DNA from: Tubiluchus corallicola
Taxonomy: Eukaryota; Priapulida; Priapulimorpha; Priapulimorphida; Tubiluchidae
Assembly (NCBI GenBank): GCA_030141605.1
Contig: JAQGDQ010001071.1
Span: forward strand, 1 to 64,000
Reading direction: 5' to 3'
DNA length: 64,000 bases
How positions within the stretch are numbered: position 1 is the stretch's first letter; each line of letters opens with the position of its first letter. The notes below the pieces were generated by a model. It worked only from the letters and a program-made list of their open reading frames with translations. It made no database searches and was not told the DNA's origin. The position numbers and the translations under genes were made by a program. Positions 1 through 10,135 of this stretch are shown here, one piece after another.

Positions 1-149
1 ACCAAAGCTTAGATTAAATAATAATTACCTCTGATACTCAAATTTCGTTAAACTTTCAAAGCTACGCGCGGCTCAGTGAATCTACTAAGATTGGCAGCGG
101 CGCTTTTTTGTCACATTCGCGTGGCTGACAAATAGAAGGCGGTACCGTG

Positions 150-475
150 ATAACCATGATCATGAACTGATGTGTTAATTTCTGACGTCATATGACGTAG
201 AGTCCATTTTGATGACATTACGCATTTAAGCAGTATTGTAATACTTACGCAATCGTGTTTGACGCGCAATTGAAGATGCCTGCCATTGCACAAACTGTGG
301 TTAGTTTCTGACGTAAGCAATAGCTGTGTTCGGTTGCCGTTAGTTTACTTTCTAAGCTAATTATTCAAATGTAAGAAATAATTGCTAACTTTCATAGGCA
401 AGAAAATGTGTATTTTGGACAGTAAATTAAAGTGAGATTGAGTCTAAACAATCGTCCGTCTTCCTTTAAAGGGCA
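150..475 (+). repeat. Dispersed repeat family F (copy 1)
   Basis: Matches 48642-48960 in inverted orientation over about 320 bp; shared blocks include ATTGAGTCTAAACAATCGTC and GATGCCTGCCATTGCA. The TTTAAAGGAAGAC end resembles family E ends, which suggests related MITEs. Confidence 0.75.
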
Positions 476-539
476 AGAGAAGCAAATTTTAAAGCATGTC
501 CACAAAAACCTATATCAGCTAGCATTACGCTTGTCATGC

Positions 540-1180
540 TTGAAAACTTACATAACTAAAAAAGAAAATTTTTAGTACTTTAAAATGTTTGCTCAAACTG
601 GTAAAATGACACTGGCTCACCTTCCCAGTGTGCACCACTGATTCACTAAAAGTGTATTTTTGATCTTATTGAAAACACTTGTACTTTTGCTTAGTTAGTG
701 ATCTAACTCTAACAGTGTGCTACTCTGATCACTTTTTCAAACTTTGCGCAATGTTGTCTGAATTTGTTTCAAACGACTTGCCGTTGAGATGGCTGCGCCA
801 ACTGGTAATCACGTGAGCTTAAATTTACAAGTTTTATACGGCGTTGCTGCTGACGTGAGCTCTGTGCACAATAAGACAGTTTAAATAATTAATGACATTA
901 AGTCTAGGTACATAAGTCTTTCCAACAGGTAAGCGAAATACTAAGTCATTTAACTTTGCATGGAAATTTTTTGGGACATATTTTAACATTGGCTTTTCAT
1001 CCCCTGATTTATGTTGTGCGTATATGACGTCATGTAATGGCGCGGTCGGAACAGTACTGTGAGAGATTTAAAATGAAAACAAACAGAAATTCCTTTCAAC
1101 GCGAATACGATACACGCATAAAAATGCTGTAAAGTAATATAATTTCTTAAGGCGATTTTTCTAAACCTACTTCAGGTACC
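540..1180 (+). repeat. Dispersed repeat family G (copy 1)
   Basis: Shares long diverged blocks with 22090-22420, 26510-27115 and 36300-36990 (reverse). Shared words include AAACTTTGCGCAATGTT, GACGTCATGTAATGGCGC and TTCCTTTCAACGCGAATACG. Non-coding; likely a MITE. Confidence 0.7.
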
Positions 1181-1215
1181 TCTTTTCTTATCCTTAGTAC
1201 TTGCTGTACCCACAA

Positions 1216-1568
1216 TTAACCCTTTCAGTCCCAAATTGTTTTTTAATAAGAAATTTTTTTTAAAAAGCAAAAAAGTGTGCTTCATTTTGCGACTGCTGAT
1301 AATTTTTTAAAGTATTTAAGACATTTAGTATGCATGCAATGCTGTTCTATACAAAGTCGTCTCTAAAGTACTGTACCTTGCGCAGTTTTTTTATGCTACG
1401 TAGATTTTCTAGTTTGCCATTTTATCAGTATTTTTAGTCTATTGTTATTGGCTTAAATCAAAATAACTATTAACAGATCAAATAACTGTCAGTTTTAAAA
1501 TTTTATTAATTTTAAAGGCAGAAAAAGTTCTCGTATCCCGCGGGACACAATGGGTATGAAAGGGTTAA
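1216..1568 (+). mobile_element. piggyBac-like MITE
   Basis: Flanked by TTAA (1216-1219 and 1565-1568). The ends read CCCTTTCAGTCCCA and, inverted, CCCTTTCATACCCA. TTAA target duplication with CCCTTTCA termini is typical of piggyBac/looper elements. The interior is AT-rich with no ORF. Confidence 0.85.
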
Positions 1569-1959
1569 CACCATTGGCGTACGAATTTGGTTATGTTTTT
1601 AGTTTTTAGTGTAATACACAGTGACTGTCCTGTTTATATTCCCTCTCACTAGTGTCAGTTACAAATTAACACGCACAAACTTAGATTTTTTCGAGTTCTT
1701 GTTTGTGATAAAGGCGCTTTCACACGCCTCGAGGCTACTACCACTGTGCGTCTTTTTGGATCGTTGAACTCTCAGAGAGCTGCGATTTTAAGTGGAGTTT
1801 CTGTTCAAACTTGAAGCCGTGGCTTGTCACGAAATCTGAAAACATGTCAGCGCCTTGCTTGCTAAGATGTTACAGATGCTCGTCAAAGAAACAACACGCG
1901 GCTTCATTAGAGAATCCATTCCCTCTTATATGAACATTATAAAGGAAAGATGTGCTTAG

Positions 1960-2420
1960 AGGAAGACAGGGCGATTTTTCATAAACTATCCCATTTTCAA
2001 GTACGATAAAAATATACATTTTAACACCAGTAATACAAGAAAGGTGTTTGTGATAATTGAATACTAAATTAAAAATTTAACTAACGAAAGGCGAACCCAA
2101 CTAATTACGACATCACAAACGAACTAAAGCTTGTACTAGAACTAAGCACGTTTTAAGATAAAATTCAAATTTAAAATTTACCGCTGTGCTCACGCATGAG
2201 CTGTCGAACGTGTGTACTACTTCGCAAAGTAACACCTCTAAACTAAGAGGTACAGCACCTGTTTTTGTGCATTGCGTTTCCGAAATGCAGGTGCTAGTGC
2301 CCCTCTAATTAGCGAATGGCAAAACGCATGTAAACAGCAAAGAACTAGTGGCGCGAACTGGTGGTAATAATTCTTTCACGTAAGTCATTTTTGAAGAAAA
2401 AATGGTATGTTTAATTTCAA
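1960..2420 (+). repeat. Dispersed repeat family E (copy 1)
   Basis: Same family as 9100-9540 (-), 15040-15600 (+), 47660-48180 (-) and 59920-60420 (+). Shared blocks: CATTTTCAAGTACGATAAAA, GAGCTGTCGAACGTGTG, AAGAACTAGTGGCGCGAAC. No coding capacity; the short ORFs over it are spurious. Confidence 0.8.
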
Positions 2421-2440
2421 TATTTTAAAAAGTAGATTGT

Positions 2441-2768
2441 GCCCTTTGCCTGTTGTTTATGCCTTTTGCCTGATGTTTATGCCTTTTGCCTGTTGTTTAT
2501 GCCTTTTGCCTGTTGTTTATGCCTTTTGCCCGTTGTTTATGCCTTTTGCCCGTTGTTTATGCCTTTTGCCTGTTGTTTATGCCTTTTGCCTGTTGTTTAT
2601 GCCTTTTGTCTGTTGCTTATGACTTTTGCCTGTTGTTTATGCGTTTTACCTGTTGTTTATGACTTTCGTCTGTTGTTTATGACTTTTACCTGTTGTTTAT
2701 GCCTTTTACGTGTTGTTTATGCCTTTTGCCTGTTGTTTATGCCTTTTGCCCATTGTTTATGCCTTTTA
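2441..2768 (+). repeat. 20-bp minisatellite, ~16 copies
   Basis: Unit GCCTTTTGCCTGTTGTTTAT with point variants (CGTT, GACTTT, TACC). The ORFs over it (CCLCLLPVVYAF-type) only reflect the repeat. Confidence 0.97.
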
Positions 2769-3001
2769 GCGTTAGCCTCACCAAACCTGGCGAGGACATT
2801 CAACTTGGGGGTTGTACGATTATTTGTAAAGAAATGACGGAAATTTGAAGATAAGAGGTCAAAGTTCAAGGTTGGCCGCTCTAAAGCGTCGCCTTTGTGG
2901 TCAAGAAGCTTTTAGCGTTAGCCTCACCAAACCTGGCGAGGATATTCAACTTGGGGGTTGTACGATTATTTGTAAAGAAATGGCGGAAATTTGAAGATAA
3001 A
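2764..3001 (+). repeat. 92-bp direct repeat pair
   Basis: Block starting TTTTAGCGTTAGCCTCACCA at about 2764 recurs at about 2910, nearly identical, with ~50 bp of spacer. Confidence 0.95.
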
Positions 3002-3480
3002 CTTGATACCTTAAAGGAGGAGAAGCGATGAATCTCCGAGGTTCCTAAATTACCCTCTCTTTAGTAACCAAAACCGAAAAAGCTTGAATAAAAAGAGATA
3101 CGTATTTATATGTAGACCACTGTACTTACTTGCGTTTAATAACAGCCAAAAAAGAGAAACGATTAATAGTAATTCTAACATATTTTACAATAGTTACATA
3201 CCCAGTATACATTAACAACAACAGTACATTCAACAAATAATATTAATCTGCTTAATCATCTGTGTCAATTAATCTGTATTTTATTTATTATTTATTATTA
3301 TTATCACATTCAGTACAATATAATGACATTAAGCACACAGTGACATCAAAATTATTACATCATACTGTATTAAATTGTTATGTTTCATACACTATCGTTA
3401 TCATAAAAGAATAATTCTACTGCAGTGGGCTAGAGAAGCAAAGGCTTGTATAAGCCCACTGACATGTTAACCCGATAAAA
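3002..3480. other. AT-rich stretch, no feature recognised
   Basis: No convincing ORF, repeat array or RNA gene seen. Confidence 0.5.
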
Positions 3481-3539
3481 AAGAATAAGTATATAAAAGC
3501 CGTATAACCGAGGGTAATGTTCTGGGTTCTCTAAGACAC

Positions 3540-4195
3540 AGTATCTACCAATGAGTTAATTTGACAGAAAGCTTTTATAACATACGATATTCATTATATT
3601 ATTTAAACTTCCCAATCATTGAAGCACATAAAGAATATTTTACTCTGCTTTTTATTTTTAAATACATTAACAACATCAGCAAACCGTTTCCAGAATATCA
3701 GATTTACCTTTTTTCCAAATCCTATCGTCAATTCCAGAACAAGCAATCTAAAACAAATTAGGACAAATACCCACTATGGAACGAACTCTGTAATCAAACA
3801 AGCAATTCTGCTTTGGAATTCTCTACAATTACAGGTTAAACAAATCAAGTCCCCATCAGCATTTTAAAACAAAATTAAAATCACTAATATTAACCAGATA
3901 TGAAATACCATCACACCAGTACGACAACATACACACTAATTCAGAATTCATATATCCACGGCCATATTAATTAAATCATAATTTTTTCATTTTTTTGTGC
4001 ATAGATAGTTGTAAATATGTTTGATTTTATTCGTCGTTACTTTCCATTACTGCACAGTAGTTCAGATTGCACTGACGCATTTGCCTTTAGCAGTGTAAGT
4101 TTTTATTAACTAACACTGATTGATCAGCTCTGTAAAGTTTTTATGAATGATTAGCAATGTATTTTAAGGGCAAATAAAGATTATATATATAAAGA
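3540..4195 (+). mobile_element. 5'-truncated LINE: reverse-transcriptase ORF end plus 3' UTR
   Basis: Broken frames read TRTNTHYGTNSVIKQAILLW then NSLQLQVKQIKSPSAF and KLKSLILTRYE. This R..YG..S....A..LWN.L......S...F...LK pattern is typical of the C-terminal end of LINE reverse-transcriptase proteins. It ends in AAATAAAGATTATATATATA, a LINE-style tail. Frameshifted and dead. Confidence 0.65.
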
Positions 4196-4803
4196 CAGGT
4201 TAGGTACAAGATTAAAATCGCGCATGCGCCGTTATATATGCCTTTAGAAGATCAAAACTACCTACGAATGTGGCTTCGACAAGTGTCGGAAATACTTGCA
4301 ATTCCGCGACACTACATTTTCTTTCTTGTATGAATATTGAGATGAAAGGTCAAATGTTTAATTCATATCCTCTGGCCATGGCGGGTTTGTGATTTCGTCT
4401 ACACGAGCGTTTGTTTGTAGAACTTCAGTCAGAATCAGTAATAATAACAGTAATAATAGTTAATAGCTCTTGGGTTTAGAACTGCTTTTCATTACAAAGG
4501 ATGCTGTCGGCTGCAAGATTCGTTTTCGGATATGTTATTATTGTTATTATCATCGTCTACATGTACACACACGTAGAATTACACATGGGAGGCGTGAACA
4601 AGCTATAATGTAGTGTTTGCGAGAACTACAAGAGAAGGCTCAGCAATAATTAACGAACGCGCTGATGGTTATGAAATGTCATGCACGTCATTATGGAAAG
4701 GATTGTATGGCATTTAAGATTAGTCCTGCCGCGCGTAATGGACAGTAGGTTTGATGTGTTATGATCGCCGGCTCGCTTGACGCGTCTGTGTAGGGCGCGG
4801 AGT
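4196..4803. other. No feature recognised
   Basis: Intergenic-type sequence with CpG-containing patches (around 4730-4800); no ORF or repeat family identified. Confidence 0.4.
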
Positions 4804-5167
4804 ACGCAGAATTTGTTTTTTCAAAGGTGTACTATCCACTTACAGCCCAAATGTGACATTGCTTAACTTACAATGACCGCTAAGGTGAGACTTAAAACTA
4901 GTGAAGGTGTTTTAGCCACGTTCATAGGTAGATGTTTTTGTCTTGAAGAATTAAAGGTAGTTCGAAGACCAAGCCACCCAGAATTTGTTTTTTCAAAGGT
5001 CTACTATCCACTTACAGCCCAGATGTGACATTGCTTAACTTACAATGACCTCTAAGATGAGACTTAAAACTAGTGAAGGTGTTTTAGCCACGTTCATAGG
5101 TAGATGTTTTTGTCTTGAAGAATTAAAGGTAGTTCGAAGACTAAGCCACCCAGAATTTGTGTTTCTC
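4804..5167 (+). repeat. ~173-bp tandem duplication, ~2.3 copies
   Basis: CAGAATTTGTTTTTTCAAAG starts at about 4808 and 4980, and in variant form at about 5151. Copies are nearly identical over the full unit and lead into the foldback element. Confidence 0.92.
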
Positions 5168-5588
5168 CAAAGGTCTACTATCCACTTACACCCCAGGCGT
5201 GACATTGCTTAACTTTGTAGGCGAACACACTACATTAAAACTCAACTATTCTCTTCTTTCTGGATGCTCAAAGGACGTGGCTTTGTAATAAGGAGCTTGT
5301 AGCTGAACGACAAGTGTTTCCTCCTCCAACAGAATCGTCACGTATACCTGTAATGAAGCCATCGAAGGAAGGCAGTGCTTCCTGCATAACGATAAGCTTT
5401 CACTAGGCGTCTTGAAGCTACTTTCTACGTACACGTAATAATGTTAAGCTCTACAGAGCAGGCGGCACCATCTGTCGTCAAAAAAGAAACTTCTTCAGCT
5501 TACAACTGATGACGGATAGCAGTAGTGGTCGCCTACAAAGTCAAGCAATGTCACGCCTGAGGTGTAAGTGGATAGTAGACCCTTGGAA
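5168..5588 (+). mobile_element. Foldback/MITE with ~60-bp terminal inverted repeats
   Basis: The left arm begins CCAAAGGTCTACTATCCACT and runs to ~5228. Its inverted partner runs ~5529-5588 (ending ATAGTAGACCCTTGG) with only a few mismatches. The left arm sequence also makes up part of the adjacent 173-bp tandem units. No ORF of note inside. Confidence 0.85.
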
Positions 5589-6176
5589 TCTGACTCATAG
5601 TAGCCGTCAAAAACTTTGCTGGATTGATAAGAGCTAGTTTGTTCTAGGTGGGCTCAGATCTCTTCTGGACATCCGTAAGTTAGTTGCACATAATTGGACT
5701 GCTGGCTCGCGTAGCAACTCTATAAAGAGGTCTATTTCGCCGTTATGCCGGTCTCGCTCATGTAATGAATTTGTAGACATTTTTTTATATTGTGACTTCA
5801 CAATAGAGTTACTTTCTATTCTAAGCTGGGAGCGCAGAGACATAGTATGGCAACTATATCTATGCTTATAGACAATTATTTGAACATTTTACCTGCGAGC
5901 AAAACATACGTGCATTCGCCATCTGGACTAGCCTGTCTGCTGTGCAATTTTTGACTTTTTGTGGTGTAATTAAATACTAGAATAATGAAAAGAAATAGGA
6001 GGAGGATTGTGAACAGGTTAGAGTGAGGACGTATTTGTTCTGCGAAAGTAGAATCCTGCGCAAACGAGGTAGTATTTCACCTTCGAACACGTGTGGTTAT
6101 GAAAAAACTTGGTTTTCAGAAATAGTAGGAGGGTCACGTGGTGCTAACCTGCACCTTTGTGGTGACATGGGTAAAA
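5589..6176. other. No feature recognised
   Basis: Unique-looking sequence with no supported gene. Confidence 0.4.
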
Positions 6177-6510
6177 TGATTTGATGCTTTGAGATGCGGA
6201 TGATAGGCGTGGACCCGCTCCCGATAGGTAAAAGGATCAGACGCATTGAGATGCGGATGATAGGCGTGAATCCGCTCCCGATAGGTAACAGGATTGACAT
6301 ATTGAGATGCGGATGATAGGCGTGGATCCGCTCCCGGTAGGTAACAGGATTGACGCATTGAGATGCGGATGATAGGCGTGGATCCGCTCCCGATAGGTAA
6401 AAGGATCTGACGCATTGAGATACGGATGATAGGCGTGGATCCGCTCCCGATAGGTATAAGAATTTGATGCATTGGGATGCGGAAGATCCGCGTGGATCCG
6501 CCCCCGATCA
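6177..6510 (+). repeat. 56-57-bp minisatellite, ~6 copies
   Basis: Core GATGCGGATGATAGGCGTGG followed by ATCCGCTCCCGATAGGTA; the units are CpG-rich relative to the surroundings. Confidence 0.95.
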
Positions 6511-7044
6511 TTTCACAGAAGCCAAGAATAGCGACGCCCTTGTGTTCATATTTTGCTTAATGTGAAGCCACGTCGATAGCAGCTGTTTTCTCTGTATCAG
6601 CGACTGCTTTACATAATAGATTTCTCTGTTTTACCCGTTGCTTGTGAAATGTGACAAAGCAGAAAACATGGCAGCGCCACGTCGGGGTGACATGACCACC
6701 AACGCGCGCCTTCTCGGTCTGCCCTCCTTGTAGATCAAGAGGCAGACGCTTTACTCGGTTTAATATACACTCAAGGATTAGCAACGATAATTGATTGTTA
6801 ATTATATTGCCATGTTTGTGTTCAGTGGGAAAACATTAATGTCAAAATTGAAGTAATGTCACATTTGTAATGTTGACCCTTGACCTCTCACATTTGTAAT
6901 GTTGACACTTGACTTCTCGCCTTTACTGTCATGGTAACAAGCTGGTCAATAACAATGCAAAGGCTGCTGATTCTACGCTAGGGTTGTAGACCTTGACCTT
7001 GACCCTGGCCTAATTATGACTTTGACATTTGATCTTTTGTGGTC
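6511..7044. other. No gene seen; cluster of TGACC(T/C) words
   Basis: Contains several TTGACC and TGACCTTGACC words around 6876-7010, partly as a short duplication (TCACATTTGTAATGTTGAC twice). No ORF is supported. Confidence 0.45.
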
Positions 7045-7430
7045 TTATCTTATTATTATTATTATAATTCTTTATTTTTCAAAACTATGTACAGAATACA
7101 TTCCCTCTATTTGTAGGGATATGTTTAAAATCTCTAAAAGCATTTACAACGTATTAAACTTATTCACATATACATATAATTTAGAATCCAACGCATGAGA
7201 CACATTGAACGACAACGATCATATACAATAGACATAGTTACAAATTATAACCCAACACTACATACATACATAATAAAAGATAACGAACATATTTTAATAC
7301 TTAGTAACAAAAATTTACACACATTATACACAATGAAAAACAGCGAGTACAATTATAATAAGCATAATTACCAATTCTAATGTAAATTCACATAATCATA
7401 AATAAAAACAAAACAGCTTAATGTTCTTCT
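7045..7430 (-). mobile_element. LINE 3'-tail remnant (minus strand)
   Basis: Read on the minus strand, the AT-rich sequence ends AAAAATAAAGAATTATAATA with an (AAT)n tail, the same style as the 3' ends at 4170 and 8575. No intact ORF. Confidence 0.5.
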
Positions 7431-8329
7431 CAGAGTAAGAAGGCGTTAAGGCTACTAACGTGACTCGTGCCACGACAGACGACAGGTCAACTGTTTCCCA
7501 GACTCGGATGGACGTACAGACAAACGAACAGTCTGACATAGAACCGAACCCGAACCTCGACTGTAGTAACAGATCTGACCTCTCTCGCATTTCACTCTCA
7601 TTCGTGCATTCTTTCGGAACGGTCGGAATTCGAAACGTTTTTACGCTGCGCTAAACAGAATGAATGACCACCGGCGCGACCTGGCACGAAGCCAAGTTTG
7701 TTCTGCTTGGCTTCTGCCATTGCGGAACTGTGCCACTCGTCTGTTTCTTACAAGCAGAGGACGGGCTTCCAGTTACTGTGAAACATTAAATAAACACTCC
7801 TCAATCCTCATTTGTGAGGACATGCGAACAATATGAAAAGATGACTGTATTGTATCCATGAGCAAAAACTGAAAAGAGAGCTGTCACCTCAGAGATAGCC
7901 ATGTCCACATTGGGTTCGAGAATTCATCAAATGCTGCATGTTCATTATAATGAAGCAAGTTTATTGCATTCAGGAGATTGTGCAGTGACTATAAATGGGC
8001 AAACGTGACGTCAGCAAGACGTGAGCCAACCCTAATAAGGGTGCGTGGGTAAGGCACTAAGCGGGGGACATAATGGAGCATGTTAGTAATCCATTAAACA
8101 GTTACGTAAAACCAAATCTAGTGATTTCAGCCCTGTAATTCTTCATATTATTCGAATGAAATGACTAAACAAGCAGCAAGAGAGGTAGGATTTTCTGCTT
8201 CTGACTTTTAGAGCCCGCACTCCTTTTGCCCAAGTTTTTTTTAGTTTCTCTCGTAATTAATTAATTATTAATCTTTAGAAAATGAACCTGTATTTATTTA
8301 GCGGCAATTACAAATGTTAGCTAGACGAG
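7431..8329. other. No feature recognised
   Basis: Short unsupported ORFs only. Confidence 0.35.
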
Positions 8330-8334
8330 ACCAG

Positions 8335-8590
8335 ACGGTTTAGTCTAGTGGTAATGCGTCTGCTTTCCGTCTGGGAGGCCGTGAGTTCGAACCAGCGGCC
8401 GGGTCATACCAAGGACTTTAGAAATGGTACCTGCTTTGCCCTGCCTGACGCGTGGTATTTAGGGTAAAAGTGGGGTAATAATAGTCTCTGTTATGTAGTT
8501 GTAGGTTGTTATTTACAGTCGGCGATAATAGTTCTTTGAGCTGTTGTTAATTGTTGACCCAAAAGCCGACTTTAAATAAAGATTATGATC
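8335..8590 (+). mobile_element. tRNA-derived SINE
   Basis: The head (8335-8405) has polymerase III promoter-like boxes: TTAGTCTAGTGGTAATGC (A box) and GAGTTCGAACC (B box). The anticodon stem cannot fold properly, so it is not a functional tRNA. A ~170-nt body follows and the end is AAATAAAGATTATGATCATC running into an (ATC)n tail. Confidence 0.8.
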
Positions 8591-8812
8591 ATCATCATCA
8601 TCATCGTCTCCGTCTCTGTCGCCTCCGACTCCGTCGCCTCCGCCTCCATCGCCTCCGCCTCCATCTCCATCGCCTCCATCTCCACCTTCATCGCCTCCAT
8701 CTCCATCACCATCGCCTCCATCTCCATCACCTCCATCTCCATCTCCATCATCTCCATCTCCATCATCTCCATCTCCATCATCTCCATCACCATCATCTCC
8801 ATCATCACGAAT
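8585..8812 (+). repeat. (ATC)/(CATCTC) microsatellite expanded from the SINE tail
   Basis: Continuous CATCATCATC, CGCCTC and CATCTC hexamer arrays. The overlapping ORFs in several frames on both strands are artefacts. Confidence 0.95.
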
Positions 8813-8944
8813 TGAAAAGAAAGACCTAATGGGACTCTAGCTACAATTTTTGATCTATGATAAGCAAGAATTGTTCTATATAATGGTTTATGAACAGAAA
8901 CAGTAGTAGCTAATTCCTTTAAGAAGGAAAATGCAGCAAAAAAT

Positions 8945-9022
8945 TAAGAGCCAACCAGGATTTGAACCTAGAACCTTGTGATACATGTCACGTGCTTTAC
9001 CACTTGAGTTAGTATTGGACCA
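8945..9022 (-). pseudogene. tRNA-like sequence (degenerate tRNA-Thr-like)
   Basis: Minus strand: GGTCCAATACTAACTCAAGT, GGTAAAGCACGTGACATG, TATCACAAGG, then GGTTCAAATCCTGGTTGGCTC. The B box is GGTTCAAATCC and the acceptor stem pairs in 5-6 of 7 positions. The loop holds TGT (Thr) but lacks the expected U33, and the D arm is loose. Probably a tRNA pseudogene or a SINE head. Confidence 0.5.
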
Positions 9023-9099
9023 AAATGGTGCAGTATGTGATTCTAAGTCTGATTTTTTAGAGCAAAACTAGAATCAATCTTAAACTGTAGGTCAAAACA

Positions 9100-9540
9100 A
9101 TCTATTCTTTAAAATATTGGAAGGAAACATACTATTTTTTCGAAAAATGACTTACGTGAAATAATTATTACCACACAAACGCAATTTTACATTCGCGCCA
9201 CTAGTTCTTCCCTGTTCACCATTTGCTAGTTCGACGGGCACTAGCGTCTGCAAATAAAAAATGCATTGCACAAAAAACAGGTGATGTACCTCTCAGTTCA
9301 GATGTGCTAGTTTGTGACGAACTACACATATTCGATAGCTCATGCGTGAGCACAGCGGTAAATTTGAAATTTGAACTTTTATTTATGAAAACTTTTGGAG
9401 TTTTAGTACAACACAGTGAATATCTTGCAGTTGCACTGTACTTCAACGCTTTGCAGTTTTAATTATGTTAAAACGTGAAGCTTTTATCGGACGTGAAAAT
9501 GTGGTAGTGTGTGAATAATCATCCTCTTTTCCTTTAATCT
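9100..9540 (-). repeat. Dispersed repeat family E (copy 2)
   Basis: Reverse copy of the 1960-2420 family. It ends about 160 bp before the exchanger exon at 9701. Confidence 0.8.
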
Positions 9541-9700
9541 TGTGTATTTGGTTCACAATTTCTGTTTGTCCTTCTCTTTTTCCTTCTTTAATTACTTAGA
9601 CTAGAAATTGAAGTAGGAATTTCATTCAAGTTGTCTTGATTTTATTGACTGCTATTCAATATTAATGCCACGTGTAACTGATCAACCGATTGATTTTCAG

Positions 9701-9862
9701 AGCATTGATGTAACTGGACGGATTCGGACGACGTCCATGTCATCAACCGGATCTGCCGGACGTAGAAGGATGTCCGCATTGTCGTCGTCATCAATGTCCA
9801 GTATAGATGGCACAAAAAGCATATTCCATCATCACAAGCACGGGCAGCTGTCTAGTAATTTT
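9701..9862 (+). CDS. NCKX exon: Ser/Arg-rich cytoplasmic loop
   Basis: 54 codons, phase 0 at both ends. The acceptor is TTGATTTTCAG before 9701 and the donor is GTAAGT at 9863. The encoded peptide has basic-Ser patches ([21 protein letters not shown]) and a His cluster (FHHHKHG), with no hydrophobic segment. It is assigned to the large intracellular loop of the exchanger because it is on the same strand, its phase matches the next exon and its composition fits the loop; loop sequence itself is poorly conserved. The RRRMS and RTTS patches resemble basophilic kinase sites, which is inference only. It could instead belong to another transcript, since 10.8 kb of intron separates it from the next exon. 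Confidence 0.6.
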
Positions 9863-10095
9863 GTAAGTCTATTTATGATTTTTTGACGTCGACGCAGAAA
9901 TGACAAATGCCTCCTTTTCCCCAATTCAATTTCAATTCAATTTTATTTTCTCAATAGCCGTTAAAATTCGACATAATTATTTTTACATTTTATTGCAACT
10001 GAGAAGGAGCAGCAAAAGACCTATTGGTCACTTGGTCAGCTGCCCCTTATTAAAAATACAAGTTTACTTACAGGCTCATGACATTTTTAGGTGTT

Positions 10096-10135
<40 letters not shown>

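Noticed and set aside
8335-8405. Functional tRNA gene
   Set aside because: Box A and B are present but the anticodon arm does not pair, and a SINE body with tail follows.
8551-8829. His/Arg- and Met/Glu-rich ORFs
   Set aside because: Translation of the ATC/CATCTC tail of a SINE.
9216-9462. Overlapping ORFs at 9.2-9.5 kb
   Set aside because: They lie within the family E dispersed repeat, whose other copies do not keep the frame open.
1-9700. First alpha repeat of the exchanger
   Set aside because: Looked for a GSSAPELF-like exon on the plus strand; none recognised, so the 5' half is assumed to be outside the window.
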